A program made the position numbers and the translations under genes. This document shows, piece after piece, positions 51,793 to 62,172 of a stretch of DNA of 64,000 bases (positions are counted from its first letter, which is position 1; each line of letters begins with the position of its first letter). Source of the DNA: Collimonas fungivorans Ter331. GTDB lineage: Bacteria > Pseudomonadota > Gammaproteobacteria > Burkholderiales > Burkholderiaceae_D. The stretch is taken from contig NC_015856.1 of NCBI RefSeq assembly GCF_000221045.1, positions 806,001 to 870,000 on the forward strand, given 5' to 3'. Under the pieces are notes generated by a model. The model was not told where the DNA came from. It saw only the letters and a list, made by a program, of their open reading frames with translations, and did no database searches.

Positions 51793-52590
51793 TTGCCGGA
51801 GCCAAAAATTAATTCCACACTCGTTTCAATCCTCCTGGCGACCATGATCGCCGGTCTTTTCAGCATTACTGCCGCTGCCGTTTTTTCGTTCGCGCTGCTG
51901 TCCAAGATGGTCGAGCGCATGGTCAGCCTGTCGGTCGGCATCATGCTGGCGACTTCCTTGCTGCACGCCTTGCCGGAAGCCTTCGAATCGAAGGCCGACA
52001 ACCATACGCTGTTCGCCGTGCTGCTGGGCGGCCTGCTGGCGTTTTTTGTACTGGAAAAATTCGCCATCCTGCGCCATTCGCACCATCACGAGGACGACGG
52101 CCACGGCCATCACCACGGCCATGACAAGAAAGAGGCGGGCAAAGCCGGCTGGATGATCCTGGTGGGCGACGGCTTGCACAATTTTACCGACGGCATCCTG
52201 ATCGCCGCGGCCTTCCTGGCCGATCCGCACCTGGGCCTGATCACCGGCCTGGCCATCATCGTGCATGAGATCCCGCAGGAAATCGGCGATTTCATCGTGC
52301 TGCTCAATGCCGGCTTTTCGCGCACCCGCGCTTATGTGTACAACCTGATCTGCAGCCTGATGGCGGTGGTAGGCGGCCTGCTCGGCTACTTTACGCTGGA
52401 GCGCGGCATGGAATGGATTCCCTACGTGCTGGTGTTTGCTTCATCGGGCTTTATCTATATCGCCGTCAGCGACTTGATGCCGCAGATGCAGCGCCGCGCC
52501 ACGCTGCGCGAAACGATTCCGCAGATCCTGCTGATCGGGGCCGGCGTCGCCATTGTGCTGTTCCTGACGCGCCACGCCCACCATCATTAG
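51793..52590 (+). CDS. ZIP-family metal transporter, non-ATG start
   Basis: A 265-residue (as TTG start) inner-membrane zinc/divalent metal importer. The His-rich loop HSHHHEDDGHGHHHGHDKKE lies between TM3 and TM4; TM4 has the metal signature GDGLHNFTDG and TM5 has VHEIPQEIGDF. The first in-frame ATG (51844) would cut the first helix. TTG at 51793 has no Shine-Dalgarno; an ATT at 51808 stands six bases after GGAG. A stop lies at 51784, so the start is within 51787-51844. It ends six bases from the convergent sseA stop. Confidence 0.9.
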   Translation: MPEPKINSTLVSILLATMIAGLFSITAAAVFSFALLSKMVERMVSLSVGIMLATSLLHALPEAFESKADNHTLFAVLLGGLLAFFVLEKFAILRHSHHHEDDGHGHHHGHDKKEAGKAGWMILVGDGLHNFTDGILIAAAFLADPHLGLITGLAIIVHEIPQEIGDFIVLLNAGFSRTRAYVYNLICSLMAVVGGLLGYFTLERGMEWIPYVLVFASSGFIYIAVSDLMPQMQRRATLRETIPQILLIGAGVAIVLFLTRHAHHH

Positions 52591-52596
52591 ACCCGT

Positions 52597-53463
52597 TTAT
52601 ACGCCCTTGGCCATAGGCCGCTTCGGATCTGAGCACCACTCGCTCCACGATCCCGGATACAGGGCAGCGCCATGCAAACCGGCAATTTCCAGCGCCAGCA
52701 GGTTGTGGCAGGCGGTGACGCCTGAACCGCATTGCATGATCGCCGCTTGCGGTTCGCTGATCAGGGCACCGAATTCCTCGTGCAATTGATGGCCGGGCTT
52801 GAAGCGGCCGTCCGCCTGCAGATTGTCTTTGAAGAAACGATTCTTGGCGCCCGGAATATGGCCGCCAACCGGATCGATGGTTTCATTTTCTCCGCGAAAG
52901 CGGTCCGGCGCGCGGGCGTCGAGGATAGTCCGCCTTGGGTTGGTCAGGTTGTGCAGGATGTCATGCGCATCGACGCTGGCGGTGAGCGGCGGCTTGGCGC
53001 TGATGTTGCCGGCTGCGGGCGCCGGTTCGGCCGTCGACAAGCTGCCTGCGGCTGCTTGCCAGGCCGCCAGGCCGCCGTCCAGCACCGCCGCCGAACTGTG
53101 GCCGATGGAGCGCAGCAGCCACCACAGGCGGGCTGCATACATGCTGCCCTGGGCATCGTAGGCGACGACCTGGGTATCGTCGTTGATGCCCCATTGCCGC
53201 AGCGTTGCCAGCAGCGCATCTGTTTCAGGCAAGGGATGGCGGCCCTTGAAGCTGCCGTCGGCCGCCTGCTTGGCGCCGGACAGGTCGCGGTCGAGGTTGG
53301 CAAAACGGGCTCCGGGAATGTGGCCTGCATCGTATGCCGCCCTGCCGGCAGCGGCATCGACCAGGTCGTGGCGGCAATCGAGGATGACCCAGTTGGGGTT
53401 TTGCGCATTCTGCAGCAGGTTCGCGGCAGAAATCAGCGTCTGGTAGGGATGGGCTTGAGACAT
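52597..53463 (-). CDS. sseA: 3-mercaptopyruvate sulfurtransferase
   Basis: A 288-residue tandem rhodanese. The N-terminal inactive domain has DGGLAAWQAAAG; the C-terminal domain carries the catalytic Cys in QCGSGVTACHNLLALE (CGSGVT, the mercaptopyruvate type and not CRKGVT of thiosulfate enzymes). PVGGHIPGAKNRFFKDNLQ is typical. AAGGAA precedes the ATG. DMT gene lies upstream on the same strand. Confidence 0.93.
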   Translation of the reverse strand: MSQAHPYQTLISAANLLQNAQNPNWVILDCRHDLVDAAAGRAAYDAGHIPGARFANLDRDLSGAKQAADGSFKGRHPLPETDALLATLRQWGINDDTQVVAYDAQGSMYAARLWWLLRSIGHSSAAVLDGGLAAWQAAAGSLSTAEPAPAAGNISAKPPLTASVDAHDILHNLTNPRRTILDARAPDRFRGENETIDPVGGHIPGAKNRFFKDNLQADGRFKPGHQLHEEFGALISEPQAAIMQCGSGVTACHNLLALEIAGLHGAALYPGSWSEWCSDPKRPMAKGV

Positions 53464-53527
53464 GGCATTCCTTTTATCAAGTATGTGTCAGGTGATGCAG
53501 GGCAACGCTCGGCAACGCATCGAGGGT

Positions 53528-54469
53528 CTAGGCGCCCCGTCTAGGCGACCCCGTCTGGGCGACCACCGTTTTTTCTTCGTGCAAGGAGTTGAGCGGACGC
53601 GCCTTCTTTTGATTATAAAACGTTGCCAGCAAACCGCTGATAAGGATTACAGCAGTGCCAAGCCAGCCGCGCCAGTCCATCTGGTCGTGCCAGATAAGGA
53701 TGCCCCAGATGCTGGAAAAGACGATGCCGGTATATTGCAGGTTCGCGGTCAATAGCGGATTGCCAAGGCGGTAGGCGCGCGTCATGGCCATCTGGGCCAG
53801 GGTGGCCGACAGGCTCAGCGTAATCAGCAAGGCCAGGCCTTGCGCGCTATGCGGGTGCCACAGCGGGATGCCGCCGCCGGACAGCAAGATGCTGCCAGCC
53901 AGGCCGGCGAGGGCGCTGGTGCTTGAAAAATAGAAAACCACCCGGTATTCCGGTTCGCCCAGCTTGCCCAGGCGCCGTACCTGCAGGTAAGCCACGGCCG
54001 ACAGCAGGCCGGAGGCCAGCGCGATCATGCCGCCGCTGGTCTGCTCGGCGTCGAACGATGGCCGCAGCAACAGCATCACGCCGATGAAGCTGAGCAGGAT
54101 GGTGAACGCCATGCCCCATTCGAAGCGGCTGTTGCCGCGCCACCAGGCGGCGCCGAACAGGATTGCCGCCAGCCATATCGAGGAAGTGTAGTTGAGGGTG
54201 GTGGCGGTAGCCACCGGCAGCAGGCTGAAGGAATAGAACCACATCGACAGCGCAATCACGCCGATCACGCCGCGCCACAGGTGCTGGCGCGGCATGGGAG
54301 TCTTGAGGGTGCCGCCTTTCAGCAGGATCAGGACAACGATGAACAGCATGCCGATCAGGCCGCGGCTCAGCACGATTTCGGCAATGGAGTAATGGTCGGC
54401 GGCGAGCTTGACGCAGACTCCCATGATTGAAAACATGAGGCTAGCGAACAGCATCCAGAGTGATTGCAT
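53528..54469 (-). CDS. DMT-family transporter (EamA)
   Basis: A 313-residue inner-membrane protein with ten hydrophobic segments in two EamA repeats, the drug/metabolite transporter layout. It begins MQSLWMLFASLMFSIMGVCVKLAADHY in family style (split here for reading: MQSLWMLFASLMFSIMG, then VCVKLAADHYS). Substrate unknown; metabolite export is likely. It lies 64 bases upstream of sseA. Confidence 0.88.
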   Translation of the reverse strand: MQSLWMLFASLMFSIMGVCVKLAADHYSIAEIVLSRGLIGMLFIVVLILLKGGTLKTPMPRQHLWRGVIGVIALSMWFYSFSLLPVATATTLNYTSSIWLAAILFGAAWWRGNSRFEWGMAFTILLSFIGVMLLLRPSFDAEQTSGGMIALASGLLSAVAYLQVRRLGKLGEPEYRVVFYFSSTSALAGLAGSILLSGGGIPLWHPHSAQGLALLITLSLSATLAQMAMTRAYRLGNPLLTANLQYTGIVFSSIWGILIWHDQMDWRGWLGTAVILISGLLATFYNQKKARPLNSLHEEKTVVAQTGSPRRGA

Positions 54470-54555
54470 GGGGCGGGAATGAAGTGGAAGAGCGGTGCTG
54501 CTATTCTGACTGATTCTGGCCGCAGTGCATGCCGGCGGCGCTAAATAATGGCAAA

Positions 54556-54599
54556 GGGCCGGGGTTGCTGCGCTTCAGCTTGCGCACCAACCCCGGCCC
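54556..54599 (-). terminator. hairpin after the Rieske oxygenase gene
   Basis: A long GC stem, GGGCCGGGGTTG (54556-54567) with CAACCCCGGCCC (54588-54599), loop with inner TGCGC/GCGCA. On the minus strand it is followed by TTTGCC, a weak T tract. Confidence 0.65.
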
Positions 54600-54624
54600 C
54601 GTTATCTATCTGATCCGGGAGTGC

Positions 54625-55728
54625 TCAGGCCAGGCCGTCCTGGCTCCGGTACCACTCGTGGAAATGCTGCATGCCGTCTTCCATCGGCGACTGGTAAGGG
54701 CCGACTTCATTGACGCCGCGCTCCATCAGGATGCGCCGTCCGGCATCCATGCGCAGTGCAATTTCATCATCTTCGACGCAGGTTTCCATGTATGCGGCAC
54801 GTTCCGCCTCGACCATTTCGCGCTCGAATAGCGCAATTTCCTCGGGGTAGTAGAACTCGACCACGTTGGTGGTCTTTTGCGGGCCGCGCGGCCACAGCGT
54901 CGACACCACCAGTACGTGGGGATACCATTCCACCATGATGTTGGGATACAGGGTCAGCCAGATCGCGCCGAACTTCGGCGGTTCGCCGTTGCTGAACTTG
55001 AGCACCTGCTCTTGCCACTTCTTGTATGCCGGCGAGCCGGATTTCGCCAGTCCGTGATTGACGCCCACGGTCTGCACGCTGTAATCCTTGCCGAATTGCC
55101 ATTCCAGGTCGTCGCAGCTGACAAAACTGCCGAGGCCGGGATGGAACGGCTCGACGTGATAGTCCTCCAGGTAAACCTCGATAAAGGTTTTCCAGTTGTA
55201 GTCGCACTCGTGGACTTCGACATGGTCGAACAGGTAGCCGCTGAAATCGAGATCCTTGGCCACGCCCAGCTGCGCCAGTTTTTCGCCGACATGGAAGGCG
55301 TTTTGTTCAAACAGCAAGCCGTTCCAGTTTTGCAAAGGCGTCCTGGACAGGTTCATGCACGGCGTCTCGCCGAAATGCGGTGCGCCTATCAGTTCGCCCT
55401 TGAGGTCGTAAGTCCAGCGATGCAGCGGGCAGACGATGTTGCGGGCATTGCCGCGGCCGTCGAACATTTTTGCCTGCCGATGGCGGCAGACATTGGATAC
55501 CAGCTCAATCCCTTGGGGATTGCGCACCAGCATGCGGCCTTCGTTTTCAGAAGCCAGCGTGGCGTAATCGCCGACGTTGGGCACCATCAGTTCATGGCCG
55601 ACGTAACGCGGGCCATTCTGAAACAATTGCTGGATTTCGCGCTTTAACAGCGCTTCGTCAAAGTAGACGTTGACCGGAAGTTGCGCATCGGAGCGCGCGA
55701 GCTTGGTTATAGAAGCCAGATCGGACAT
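54625..55728 (-). CDS. Rieske-type aromatic ring-hydroxylating oxygenase, alpha subunit
   Basis: A 367-residue Rieske non-heme iron oxygenase. The [2Fe-2S] site is CRHRQAKMF...CPLHRWTYD (CxH and CxxH), and the mononuclear iron site is DYHVEPFHPG (two His), with a downstream Asp or Glu. No reductase or ferredoxin gene lies beside it, so the electron donor is elsewhere. Similar proteins act on quaternary amines or aromatic acids; the substrate is unknown. Divergent from xseB across about 220 AT-rich bases. Confidence 0.9.
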   Translation of the reverse strand: MSDLASITKLARSDAQLPVNVYFDEALLKREIQQLFQNGPRYVGHELMVPNVGDYATLASENEGRMLVRNPQGIELVSNVCRHRQAKMFDGRGNARNIVCPLHRWTYDLKGELIGAPHFGETPCMNLSRTPLQNWNGLLFEQNAFHVGEKLAQLGVAKDLDFSGYLFDHVEVHECDYNWKTFIEVYLEDYHVEPFHPGLGSFVSCDDLEWQFGKDYSVQTVGVNHGLAKSGSPAYKKWQEQVLKFSNGEPPKFGAIWLTLYPNIMVEWYPHVLVVSTLWPRGPQKTTNVVEFYYPEEIALFEREMVEAERAAYMETCVEDDEIALRMDAGRRILMERGVNEVGPYQSPMEDGMQHFHEWYRSQDGLA

Positions 55729-55951
55729 CCCTCCACCCCCAAATGTGTTGTATCAACCTAAGAGAGAAAGAATCCGCAAAAACCTGTGTTCAAATAATAT
55801 GAAACGGAAATTTTGGACAGAACCGAGGATTATCCCATAAAAATGCCGGTTTTGGCGCCGTTTTACGCTTTTTATCGAGATAAAGCCCTCGAATTTCAAC
55901 GGCTTATAGAGCTTTGCTCTAAAATAGCGAACTACACTATTTATAGCCACT

Positions 55952-56215
55952 ATGCCAAAAAATCCGATTTCCACCAGCAGTCCCGCCTCGTTTGAACAAG
56001 CAATGGCCGAACTGGAGCAACTGGTTGCCCAAATGGAAGCTGGCGAGTTGCCGCTGGAAGCCTCCGTCGCCGCGTATAAACGTGGGTCGGAACTGGTCAA
56101 GTTTTGCGCCTTGCAGCTGGAAAAAGTCGACAGCCAGGTCAAGGTGCTGGAAGGCGACATGCTCAAGCCGTTTACCGGTGAAGCGCTGAAGGATCACAGC
56201 GGAGCTGACGAATGA
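55952..56215 (+). CDS. xseB: exodeoxyribonuclease VII small subunit
   Basis: An 87-residue helical protein partnering XseA. SFEQAMAELEQLVAQMEAGE and LPLEASVAAYKRGSELVKFC are diagnostic. Its stop overlaps the ispA start by four bases (ATGA). xseA is not in the window. Confidence 0.95.
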   Translation: MPKNPISTSSPASFEQAMAELEQLVAQMEAGELPLEASVAAYKRGSELVKFCALQLEKVDSQVKVLEGDMLKPFTGEALKDHSGADE

Positions 56216-57156
56216 CTGTTGCCGTTCCATTATCGCACCATGCGCAGGAGCCGGCATTGGCTTTCGACGCCTGGATGCGCCAGACGCAAACCGGGATGGA
56301 AGCTGCCCTGGACCGGTTCTTGCCGGCTGCAACCAGCATCCCGGCCAGGCTGCACCAGGCCATGCGTTATGCCGTGCTGGATGGCGGCAAGCGGGTCCGT
56401 CCCTTGCTGGTATTTGCCGCCGGGGAACTGTTTGCAACGCCGCTCACCGTTGCCCAGCGCGCCGCCGCTGCCGTCGAAATGATCCACGCTTATTCGCTGG
56501 TGCACGACGACATGCCCTGCATGGACGATGACGCCTTGCGCCGTGGCAAGCCTACCGTGCATGTGCAATACGATGAAGCGACTGCCTTGCTGGTGGGCGA
56601 CGCCTTGCAGTCGCAGGCCTTCGTGGTGCTGGCCGAAGCCGGTGCGGAAATCGGCGCGGAAATTGATTCGGCGCGCCAGATCGTCATGCTGCGCCTGCTG
56701 GCGCAAGCCTCCGGCTCGCTCGGCATGTGCGGCGGCCAGGCGATCGACCTGGCCAGCGTCGGCCTCAACCTGTCGCTGGCAGAGCTGGAACAGATGCACA
56801 AGCTGAAAACCGGCGCCTTGTTGCGCGCCTCGGTATTGCTAGGAGCATGGGGCGGCAAGGCCCTGGCGCCGGCTGAAATCGAGGCGCTGGAAGCCTACGG
56901 CACCGCCATCGGCCTGGCGTTCCAGGTGGTGGACGACATCCTCGACGCCACCGCGGATTCCGCGACGCTGGGGAAAACCGCCGGCAAGGACGCCGCCGAC
57001 AACAAGCCGACCTATGTCTCGATCCTGGGTTTGCCGGAATCGCAGGCGCTGGCAGAAAAATTACGCAACGACGCCCACCAGGCGCTTGCTATCTTTGGGA
57101 ACAAGGCACGCCGCCTGCGCGAGCTGGCGGATTTGATCGTGCAACGCAAGGCTTAG
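56212..57156 (+). CDS. ispA: farnesyl diphosphate synthase
   Basis: A 314-residue isoprenyl synthase that makes FPP from IPP and DMAPP/GPP. First Asp-rich motif [15 protein letters not shown] (bacterial type, DDxxxxD), second [26 protein letters not shown] is the IPP-binding region. The N-terminus is longer than in E. coli by about 15 residues. Coupled to xseB and followed by dxs after 16 bases. Confidence 0.96.
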   Translation: MTVAVPLSHHAQEPALAFDAWMRQTQTGMEAALDRFLPAATSIPARLHQAMRYAVLDGGKRVRPLLVFAAGELFATPLTVAQRAAAAVEMIHAYSLVHDDMPCMDDDALRRGKPTVHVQYDEATALLVGDALQSQAFVVLAEAGAEIGAEIDSARQIVMLRLLAQASGSLGMCGGQAIDLASVGLNLSLAELEQMHKLKTGALLRASVLLGAWGGKALAPAEIEALEAYGTAIGLAFQVVDDILDATADSATLGKTAGKDAADNKPTYVSILGLPESQALAEKLRNDAHQALAIFGNKARRLRELADLIVQRKA

Positions 57157-57172
57157 AACAGAAGGCTTAGAT

Positions 57173-59044
57173 ATGGAACTACTCAACACAATCGACAGCC
57201 CGGCAGACCTGCGCAAACTGACGCGGGCGCAACTCAGGCCGCTGGCCGACGAGCTGCGCGAATTTGTCATCGAATCGGTGGCGCAGACCGGCGGCCACCT
57301 GTCGTCCAACCTGGGCACGGTAGAACTGACGATCGCGCTGCATTACGTTTTCAATACGCCGGAAGACCGCGTGGTGTGGGATGTCGGCCACCAGACCTAT
57401 CCGCACAAGATCCTGACCGGCCGCCGCGACCGCATGCACACGCTGCGCCAGCTCGACGGCATTTCCGGTTTCCCGCGCCGTGCCGAAAGCGAATACGACA
57501 CCTTCGGCACCGCCCATTCATCGACCTCGATTTCCGCCGTGCTGGGCATGGCGCTGGCCGCCAAGACCAAAGGCGAAACCGACCGCCACGCGATCGCCGT
57601 GATCGGCGACGGCGCAATGACTGCCGGCATGGTGTTCGAAGCCATGAACAATGCCGGCGTGTATGACGACATCAACATGCTGGTGATCCTGAACGACAAC
57701 GACATGTCGATCTCGCCGCCGGTCGGCGCCCTCAACCGCTACCTGGCGCGCCTGATGTCGGGGCAGTTCTATGCGCAAGCCAAAAACGTCGGCAAGTCGA
57801 TACTGCCGGGCCCGATGCGGCAACTGGCCAAGCGTTTCGAAGAACACGCCAAAGGCATGGTGGTGCCTGCCACCATGTTTGAAGAATTCGGTTTCAACTA
57901 CATCGGTCCGATCGACGGCCACGACCTGGAATCGCTGATCCCGACCTTGCAAAACCTGAAGAACCTGAAGGGACCGCAGTTCCTGCACGTGGTGACCAAG
58001 AAGGGCCAGGGCTACAAGCTGGCGGAAGCCGACCCGGTGCTGTACCACGGCCCCGGCAAGTTCAATCCGGCCGAAGGCATCAAGCCGGCCACGGTCAGCA
58101 AGATGACCTACACCCAGGTATTCGGCGACTGGCTGTGCGACATGGCGGCGCAAGACGACAAGCTGATCGGCATCACCCCGGCGATGTCGGGTGGCTCCGG
58201 CCTGGATACTTTCGCCCAGCGCTTTCCGCAACGCTTCTACGACGTCGGCATCGCCGAGCAGCATGCGGTCACTTTCGCCGCCGGCCTGGCTTGCGAAGGG
58301 CTGAAGCCGGTAGTGGCGATCTATTCGACTTTCCTGCAGCGCGCCTACGACCAGCTGATCCATGACGTGGCGCTGCAGAACCTGGACGTGACCTTTGCGC
58401 TCGACCGTTCCGGCCTGGTCGGCGCCGACGGCGCTACCCACGCCGGCAACTACGACATGGCGTACCTGCGCTGCATCCCCAACATGGTGGTGATGGCGGC
58501 GTCCGACGAAAACGAATGCCGCCAGATGCTGTCGACCGCGTATCACTACAACGGCCCGGCAGCGGTGCGTTATCCGCGCGGCGCCGGCATCGGCGCAGCC
58601 ATCGTTCCGGAATTGACCACATTACCCTTGGGTAAAGGCGAAATCAGGCGCCAAGGCCAGAGCGTAGCGATCCTGGCATTCGGTTCGATGCTGGCGCCGA
58701 GCATGGCAGCGGGTGAACTGCTCGACGCCACGGTCGTTAACATGCGTTTCATCAAGCCGCTGGACGTCGACCTGGTGCTGGAACTGGCGCAAAACCACGA
58801 TGCGCTGGTCACGGTAGAAGAAGGTTCGATCATGGGCGGCGCCGGCTCTGCGGTAGCGGAAGCGCTGGCGGCGGCGGGATGCGTCAAGCCGCTCTTGAAT
58901 CTGGGCTTGCCGGACCGATTTATAGACCATGGCGACGTCGGCCAGCTGCTGGCGCAATGCGGCCTGAACGCGGAAGGTATCGCCGCATCGATACGCCAGC
59001 GCTTCGGCAAAGACCAGCCGCGCCTGGTCGTCAACCAGAATTAA
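57173..59044 (+). CDS. dxs: 1-deoxy-D-xylulose-5-phosphate synthase
   Basis: A 623-residue transketolase-like enzyme, the entry to the MEP pathway; it also supplies DXP for thiamine made by the thi genes at 36-40 kb. TPP binding motif [18 protein letters not shown], catalytic-region [15 protein letters not shown], and the second-domain [18 protein letters not shown] and [15 protein letters not shown]. Length is normal. Third gene of xseB-ispA-dxs. Confidence 0.98.
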   Translation: MELLNTIDSPADLRKLTRAQLRPLADELREFVIESVAQTGGHLSSNLGTVELTIALHYVFNTPEDRVVWDVGHQTYPHKILTGRRDRMHTLRQLDGISGFPRRAESEYDTFGTAHSSTSISAVLGMALAAKTKGETDRHAIAVIGDGAMTAGMVFEAMNNAGVYDDINMLVILNDNDMSISPPVGALNRYLARLMSGQFYAQAKNVGKSILPGPMRQLAKRFEEHAKGMVVPATMFEEFGFNYIGPIDGHDLESLIPTLQNLKNLKGPQFLHVVTKKGQGYKLAEADPVLYHGPGKFNPAEGIKPATVSKMTYTQVFGDWLCDMAAQDDKLIGITPAMSGGSGLDTFAQRFPQRFYDVGIAEQHAVTFAAGLACEGLKPVVAIYSTFLQRAYDQLIHDVALQNLDVTFALDRSGLVGADGATHAGNYDMAYLRCIPNMVVMAASDENECRQMLSTAYHYNGPAAVRYPRGAGIGAAIVPELTTLPLGKGEIRRQGQSVAILAFGSMLAPSMAAGELLDATVVNMRFIKPLDVDLVLELAQNHDALVTVEEGSIMGGAGSAVAEALAAAGCVKPLLNLGLPDRFIDHGDVGQLLAQCGLNAEGIAASIRQRFGKDQPRLVVNQN

Positions 59045-59100
59045 GCGGGCCTGGCCGCCTGCGCCGTTCTCAAGCAATTCAAGCAATTCCAGCCAGGATG

Positions 59101-59121
59101 CTGCCGCCGGGCGAGCGGCAG
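59101..59121 (+). other. hairpin after dxs
   Basis: CTGCCGC (59101-59107) with GCGGCAG (59115-59121). No T tract, so a possible stabilising or weak terminating hairpin in the 180-base gap before folE2. Confidence 0.4.
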
Positions 59122-59224
59122 CGTCCAAGCCAGACTTATATCCAACCATCCCGGTTTTTCTGCCGAGCCGGCAGGCGAAGCGGGATCAGGCTGCTTCCGG
59201 CGGTCTTTCATTCAAAGGTTAAGC

Positions 59225-60028
59225 ATGAACACTCGTGATCAGAATCTGACGATTCCAGACGTGCAAAGCAGCGTCGACACCCGCCGCCTGGCGATCCAGC
59301 GCGTTGGCGTAAAAGGCGTGCGTTATCCGGTGACCGTGCGCACCGCGGCAACGGCGCAGCCGACCATCGGCAGCTGGAACATGTACGTGCATCTGCCGGA
59401 ACAGCAGAAGGGCACCCACATGTCGCGCTTCATCGCCTTGCTGGAAGGCCTGGAAGGGCCGTTGGATGTTGCTTCGTTCGGCGACCTGATGCGCAAGATG
59501 GTGACCCTGCTGGACGCCGAGCGCGGCCGTATCGAGCTGACTTTCCCGTATTTCATCAACAAGACCGCGCCGGTCTCCGGCGTGCAGAGCCTAATGGATT
59601 ACGAAGTGGGCCTGACCGGCGAGATCAGCCAGGGCCAGCTGGAAATCAGGCTGAAAGTGCTGGTGCCGGTGACCAGCCTGTGCCCTTGCTCGAAGCAAAT
59701 TTCTGCTTATGGCGCGCACAACCAGCGCTCGCACATCACTGTCAACGCGGTGCTGGACGGCGAGATCCAGGTCGATGAGCTGATCGCGAAGATCGAAGCG
59801 CAGGCATCCTGCGAACTGTTCGGCCTGCTGAAGCGCCCGGATGAAAAATACGTGACCGAGCGCGCTTATGAAAATCCGAAGTTCGTCGAAGACCTGGTGC
59901 GCGACGTCGCGGTGGCCCTGAACAACGAACCGCGCGTGCTGGCCTATGTGCTGGAAGCGGAAAACTTCGAGTCGATCCACAACCATTCGGCGTATGCATT
60001 GATCGAACACGACAAGCGCAGCAAGTAA
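59225..60028 (+). CDS. folE2: GTP cyclohydrolase FolE2
   Basis: A 267-residue type IB GTP cyclohydrolase, which makes dihydroneopterin triphosphate without a strict zinc need. [21 protein letters not shown] holds the metal-binding Cys, and [18 protein letters not shown] and [15 protein letters not shown] are C-terminal signatures. No folE (type IA) is seen in the window. FolE2 is often under zinc control, but I see no Zur site I can defend. Ribosome binding is weak (AAAGGTTAAGC). Confidence 0.96.
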   Translation: MNTRDQNLTIPDVQSSVDTRRLAIQRVGVKGVRYPVTVRTAATAQPTIGSWNMYVHLPEQQKGTHMSRFIALLEGLEGPLDVASFGDLMRKMVTLLDAERGRIELTFPYFINKTAPVSGVQSLMDYEVGLTGEISQGQLEIRLKVLVPVTSLCPCSKQISAYGAHNQRSHITVNAVLDGEIQVDELIAKIEAQASCELFGLLKRPDEKYVTERAYENPKFVEDLVRDVAVALNNEPRVLAYVLEAENFESIHNHSAYALIEHDKRSK

Positions 60029-60060
60029 GTGAGGTAAATAAGCACGATTGATCCAAAGCG

Positions 60061-60100
60061 AGCGGGATGATGTCGATTGCGGCCTCATCCCGCTTTTTTT
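60061..60100. terminator. intrinsic terminator between convergent folE2 and adenosyltransferase
   Basis: Stem AGCGGGATGA (60061-60070) with TCATCCCGCT (60085-60094), then seven T. The T run reaches the stop codon of the minus-strand gene (60099-60101). Confidence 0.88.
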
Positions 60101-60656
60101 AAGCGTCCCGCAAGCGGTCCTTCTGCCACAGCACATCGCTGCCGCCATCCGCGCGGTTGAGCACCCGCGACAGCACGAACAGCAAGTCCGACAGGCGGTT
60201 CACATACTGCCGCACTTCCTCATTCACCGTTTCACTCTTGCCCAGGCTGACGATGCTGCGTTCCGCGCGCCGGCAGACCGTGCGGCAGACATGCGCCAGC
60301 GCTGCCGGGCGGTTGCCGCCTGGCAGGATGAAATCCTTGAGCGGCGGCAGGTCGGCGTTGTATTTTTCCAGCAGGTCGTCGAGCCGGGCCACCTGGGCCG
60401 CGCTGACCAGCGCGTAACCGGGAATGCACAGTTCGCCGCCCAGATCGAACAGGTCGTGTTGTATCGATAGCAATGCTTCACGCAGTTCCGCGGCCAGTTG
60501 TTCGCACAGCAGCAGGCCCAGCTGCGAGTTCAGCTCGTCGACATCGCCGATAGCCTGGATGCGCAGGCTGTCCTTGCCGGTGCGGCTGCCGTCGCCGAGG
60601 CCGGTCGTGCCTTTGTCGCCGGTGCGCGTGGCGATCTTCGAGAGTCGGTTGCCCAT
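60099..60656 (-). CDS. cob(I)alamin adenosyltransferase, PduO type
   Basis: A 185-residue adenosyltransferase that makes coenzyme B12 from cobalamin and ATP. The N-terminal ATP motif is KIATRTGDKGTTGLGDGSR; the helical-bundle core has AIGDVDELNSQLGLLL and LPGGNRPAALAHVCRTVCRRAER. Needed by B12-dependent enzymes such as methylmalonyl-CoA mutase, not seen here. Stand-alone gene. Confidence 0.94.
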   Translation of the reverse strand: MGNRLSKIATRTGDKGTTGLGDGSRTGKDSLRIQAIGDVDELNSQLGLLLCEQLAAELREALLSIQHDLFDLGGELCIPGYALVSAAQVARLDDLLEKYNADLPPLKDFILPGGNRPAALAHVCRTVCRRAERSIVSLGKSETVNEEVRQYVNRLSDLLFVLSRVLNRADGGSDVLWQKDRLRDA

Positions 60657-60757
60657 GGTTTTCTGTGTTGATTCGGGGTGGAATGCGGGAGGTTGTACTT
60701 TACACCAGCAGAGCGCAGTCCCGCAGAGTAAAATTCAAAGGAAAAGGAGACCTTCCA

Positions 60758-62167
60758 ATGAATCACATAGCCGATCTCGCCGCCCTGAAGAAACCGTTGC
60801 CCGACGCCTTGCTTGCCGCCCTCGGCGCTCTGTTTGGCGAACGGTTCTCGACCACCGTGGCGATGCGCGAACATCATGGCCGCGATGCCTCATCGTATGA
60901 CCCCATGCTGCCGGATGCCGTGGTGTTCGTCGAATCGACCGAAGAGGTGGCCGCGCTGGTCAAGCTGTGCAGCGAATACCTGGTCCCGGTGATTCCTTTC
61001 GGCAGCGGCACTTCGCTGGAAGGCCATGTGCTGGCGCTGCAAGGCGGGATTTCCGTCGACCTGTCGCGCATGAACCGCCTGCTGGCGATCCATGCCGAAG
61101 ACTTGACGGCGACGGTGCAGACCGGCGTTACCCGCAAGCAGCTGAACCATGAGATCAAGGACAGCGGCCTGTTCTTTCCCATCGATCCCGGCGCCGATGC
61201 CTCGATCGGTGGCATGGCGGCGACCCGCGCTTCCGGCACCAACGCCGTGCGCTACGGCAGCATGCGCGAGAACACGCTGGCGCTGACGGTGGTGACCGCC
61301 GACGGCCGCATCATCAAGACTGGCACCCGCGCCAAAAAATCGGCGGCAGGCTACGACCTGACGCGCATCTTCGTCGGCAGCGAAGGCACGCTGGGCGTGA
61401 TCACCGAAGTGACCGTCAAGCTCTATCCGCAACCGGAAGCCATCTCGGCCGCGGTCTGTTCGTTCCAGAACATCGCCGACGCCGTCAACGCCGTGATCCA
61501 GACCATACAGCTGGGCGTGCCGGTGGCCAGGGTCGAGCTGCTGGATGAAAACGGCGTGCGCGCCATCAATGCGCATTCCAAGCTGGCGCTGCCGGAACAG
61601 CCGCTGCTGCTGTTTGAATTCCACGGCAGCGAGAATGGCGTCAAGGAACAGGCGGAGCTGGTGCAGGCGGTGGTAGCTGAACATCACGCTGTCGGCTTCG
61701 AATGGGCGACCCGACCGGAAGACCGGTCGCGCTTATGGACCGCGCGTCACAACGCTTATTTCGCCTTGCTGCAATTGCGTCCCGGCAGCCGCGCGATTTC
61801 CACCGATTGCTGCGTGCCGATCTCGCGCCTGGCGGAATGCATCCTCGAGACGAAGGCCGATTGCGAGGCCAACGGCATGGTGTATTCGATCATCGGCCAT
61901 GTCGGCGACGGCAATTTCCATGTGCAGATGCTGGTCGATCCCGACGATGCCGCCGACATCGCGCGCGCCGAGGGCGTCAATGCGCGCATGGTCAGCCGCG
62001 CCATCGGCATGGACGGCACTTGCACCGGCGAGCACGGCGTCGGCCTGCACAAGATCGATTTCCTGATTGAAGAGCATGGCGTGGAGGCGATCGCTACCAT
62101 GCGTGCGTTGAAACATGCGTTCGATCCGAAGAACATCATGAATCCCGGGAAAATAATCCGGTGGTAA
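60758..62167 (+). CDS. FAD-linked D-2-hydroxyacid dehydrogenase (D-lactate dehydrogenase-like)
   Basis: A 469-residue flavoprotein with an N-terminal FAD_binding_4 domain (VPVIPFGSGTSLEGHVLAL, DPGADASIGGMAATRASGTN) and a C-terminal FAD-oxidase domain ending in CTGEHGVGLHKIDFL. This is the cytochrome-linked D-lactate dehydrogenase / GlcD group; substrate could be D-lactate or glycolate. ATG at 60758 has AAAAGGAGA upstream. Its stop lies six bases before the LysR-type regulator start. Confidence 0.92.
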   Translation: MNHIADLAALKKPLPDALLAALGALFGERFSTTVAMREHHGRDASSYDPMLPDAVVFVESTEEVAALVKLCSEYLVPVIPFGSGTSLEGHVLALQGGISVDLSRMNRLLAIHAEDLTATVQTGVTRKQLNHEIKDSGLFFPIDPGADASIGGMAATRASGTNAVRYGSMRENTLALTVVTADGRIIKTGTRAKKSAAGYDLTRIFVGSEGTLGVITEVTVKLYPQPEAISAAVCSFQNIADAVNAVIQTIQLGVPVARVELLDENGVRAINAHSKLALPEQPLLLFEFHGSENGVKEQAELVQAVVAEHHAVGFEWATRPEDRSRLWTARHNAYFALLQLRPGSRAISTDCCVPISRLAECILETKADCEANGMVYSIIGHVGDGNFHVQMLVDPDDAADIARAEGVNARMVSRAIGMDGTCTGEHGVGLHKIDFLIEEHGVEAIATMRALKHAFDPKNIMNPGKIIRW

Positions 62168-62172
62168 ATTCA

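Noticed and set aside
59045-59224. Possible Zur site or riboswitch in front of folE2
   Set aside because: Only a short hairpin is seen; no recognisable Zur palindrome or riboswitch core.
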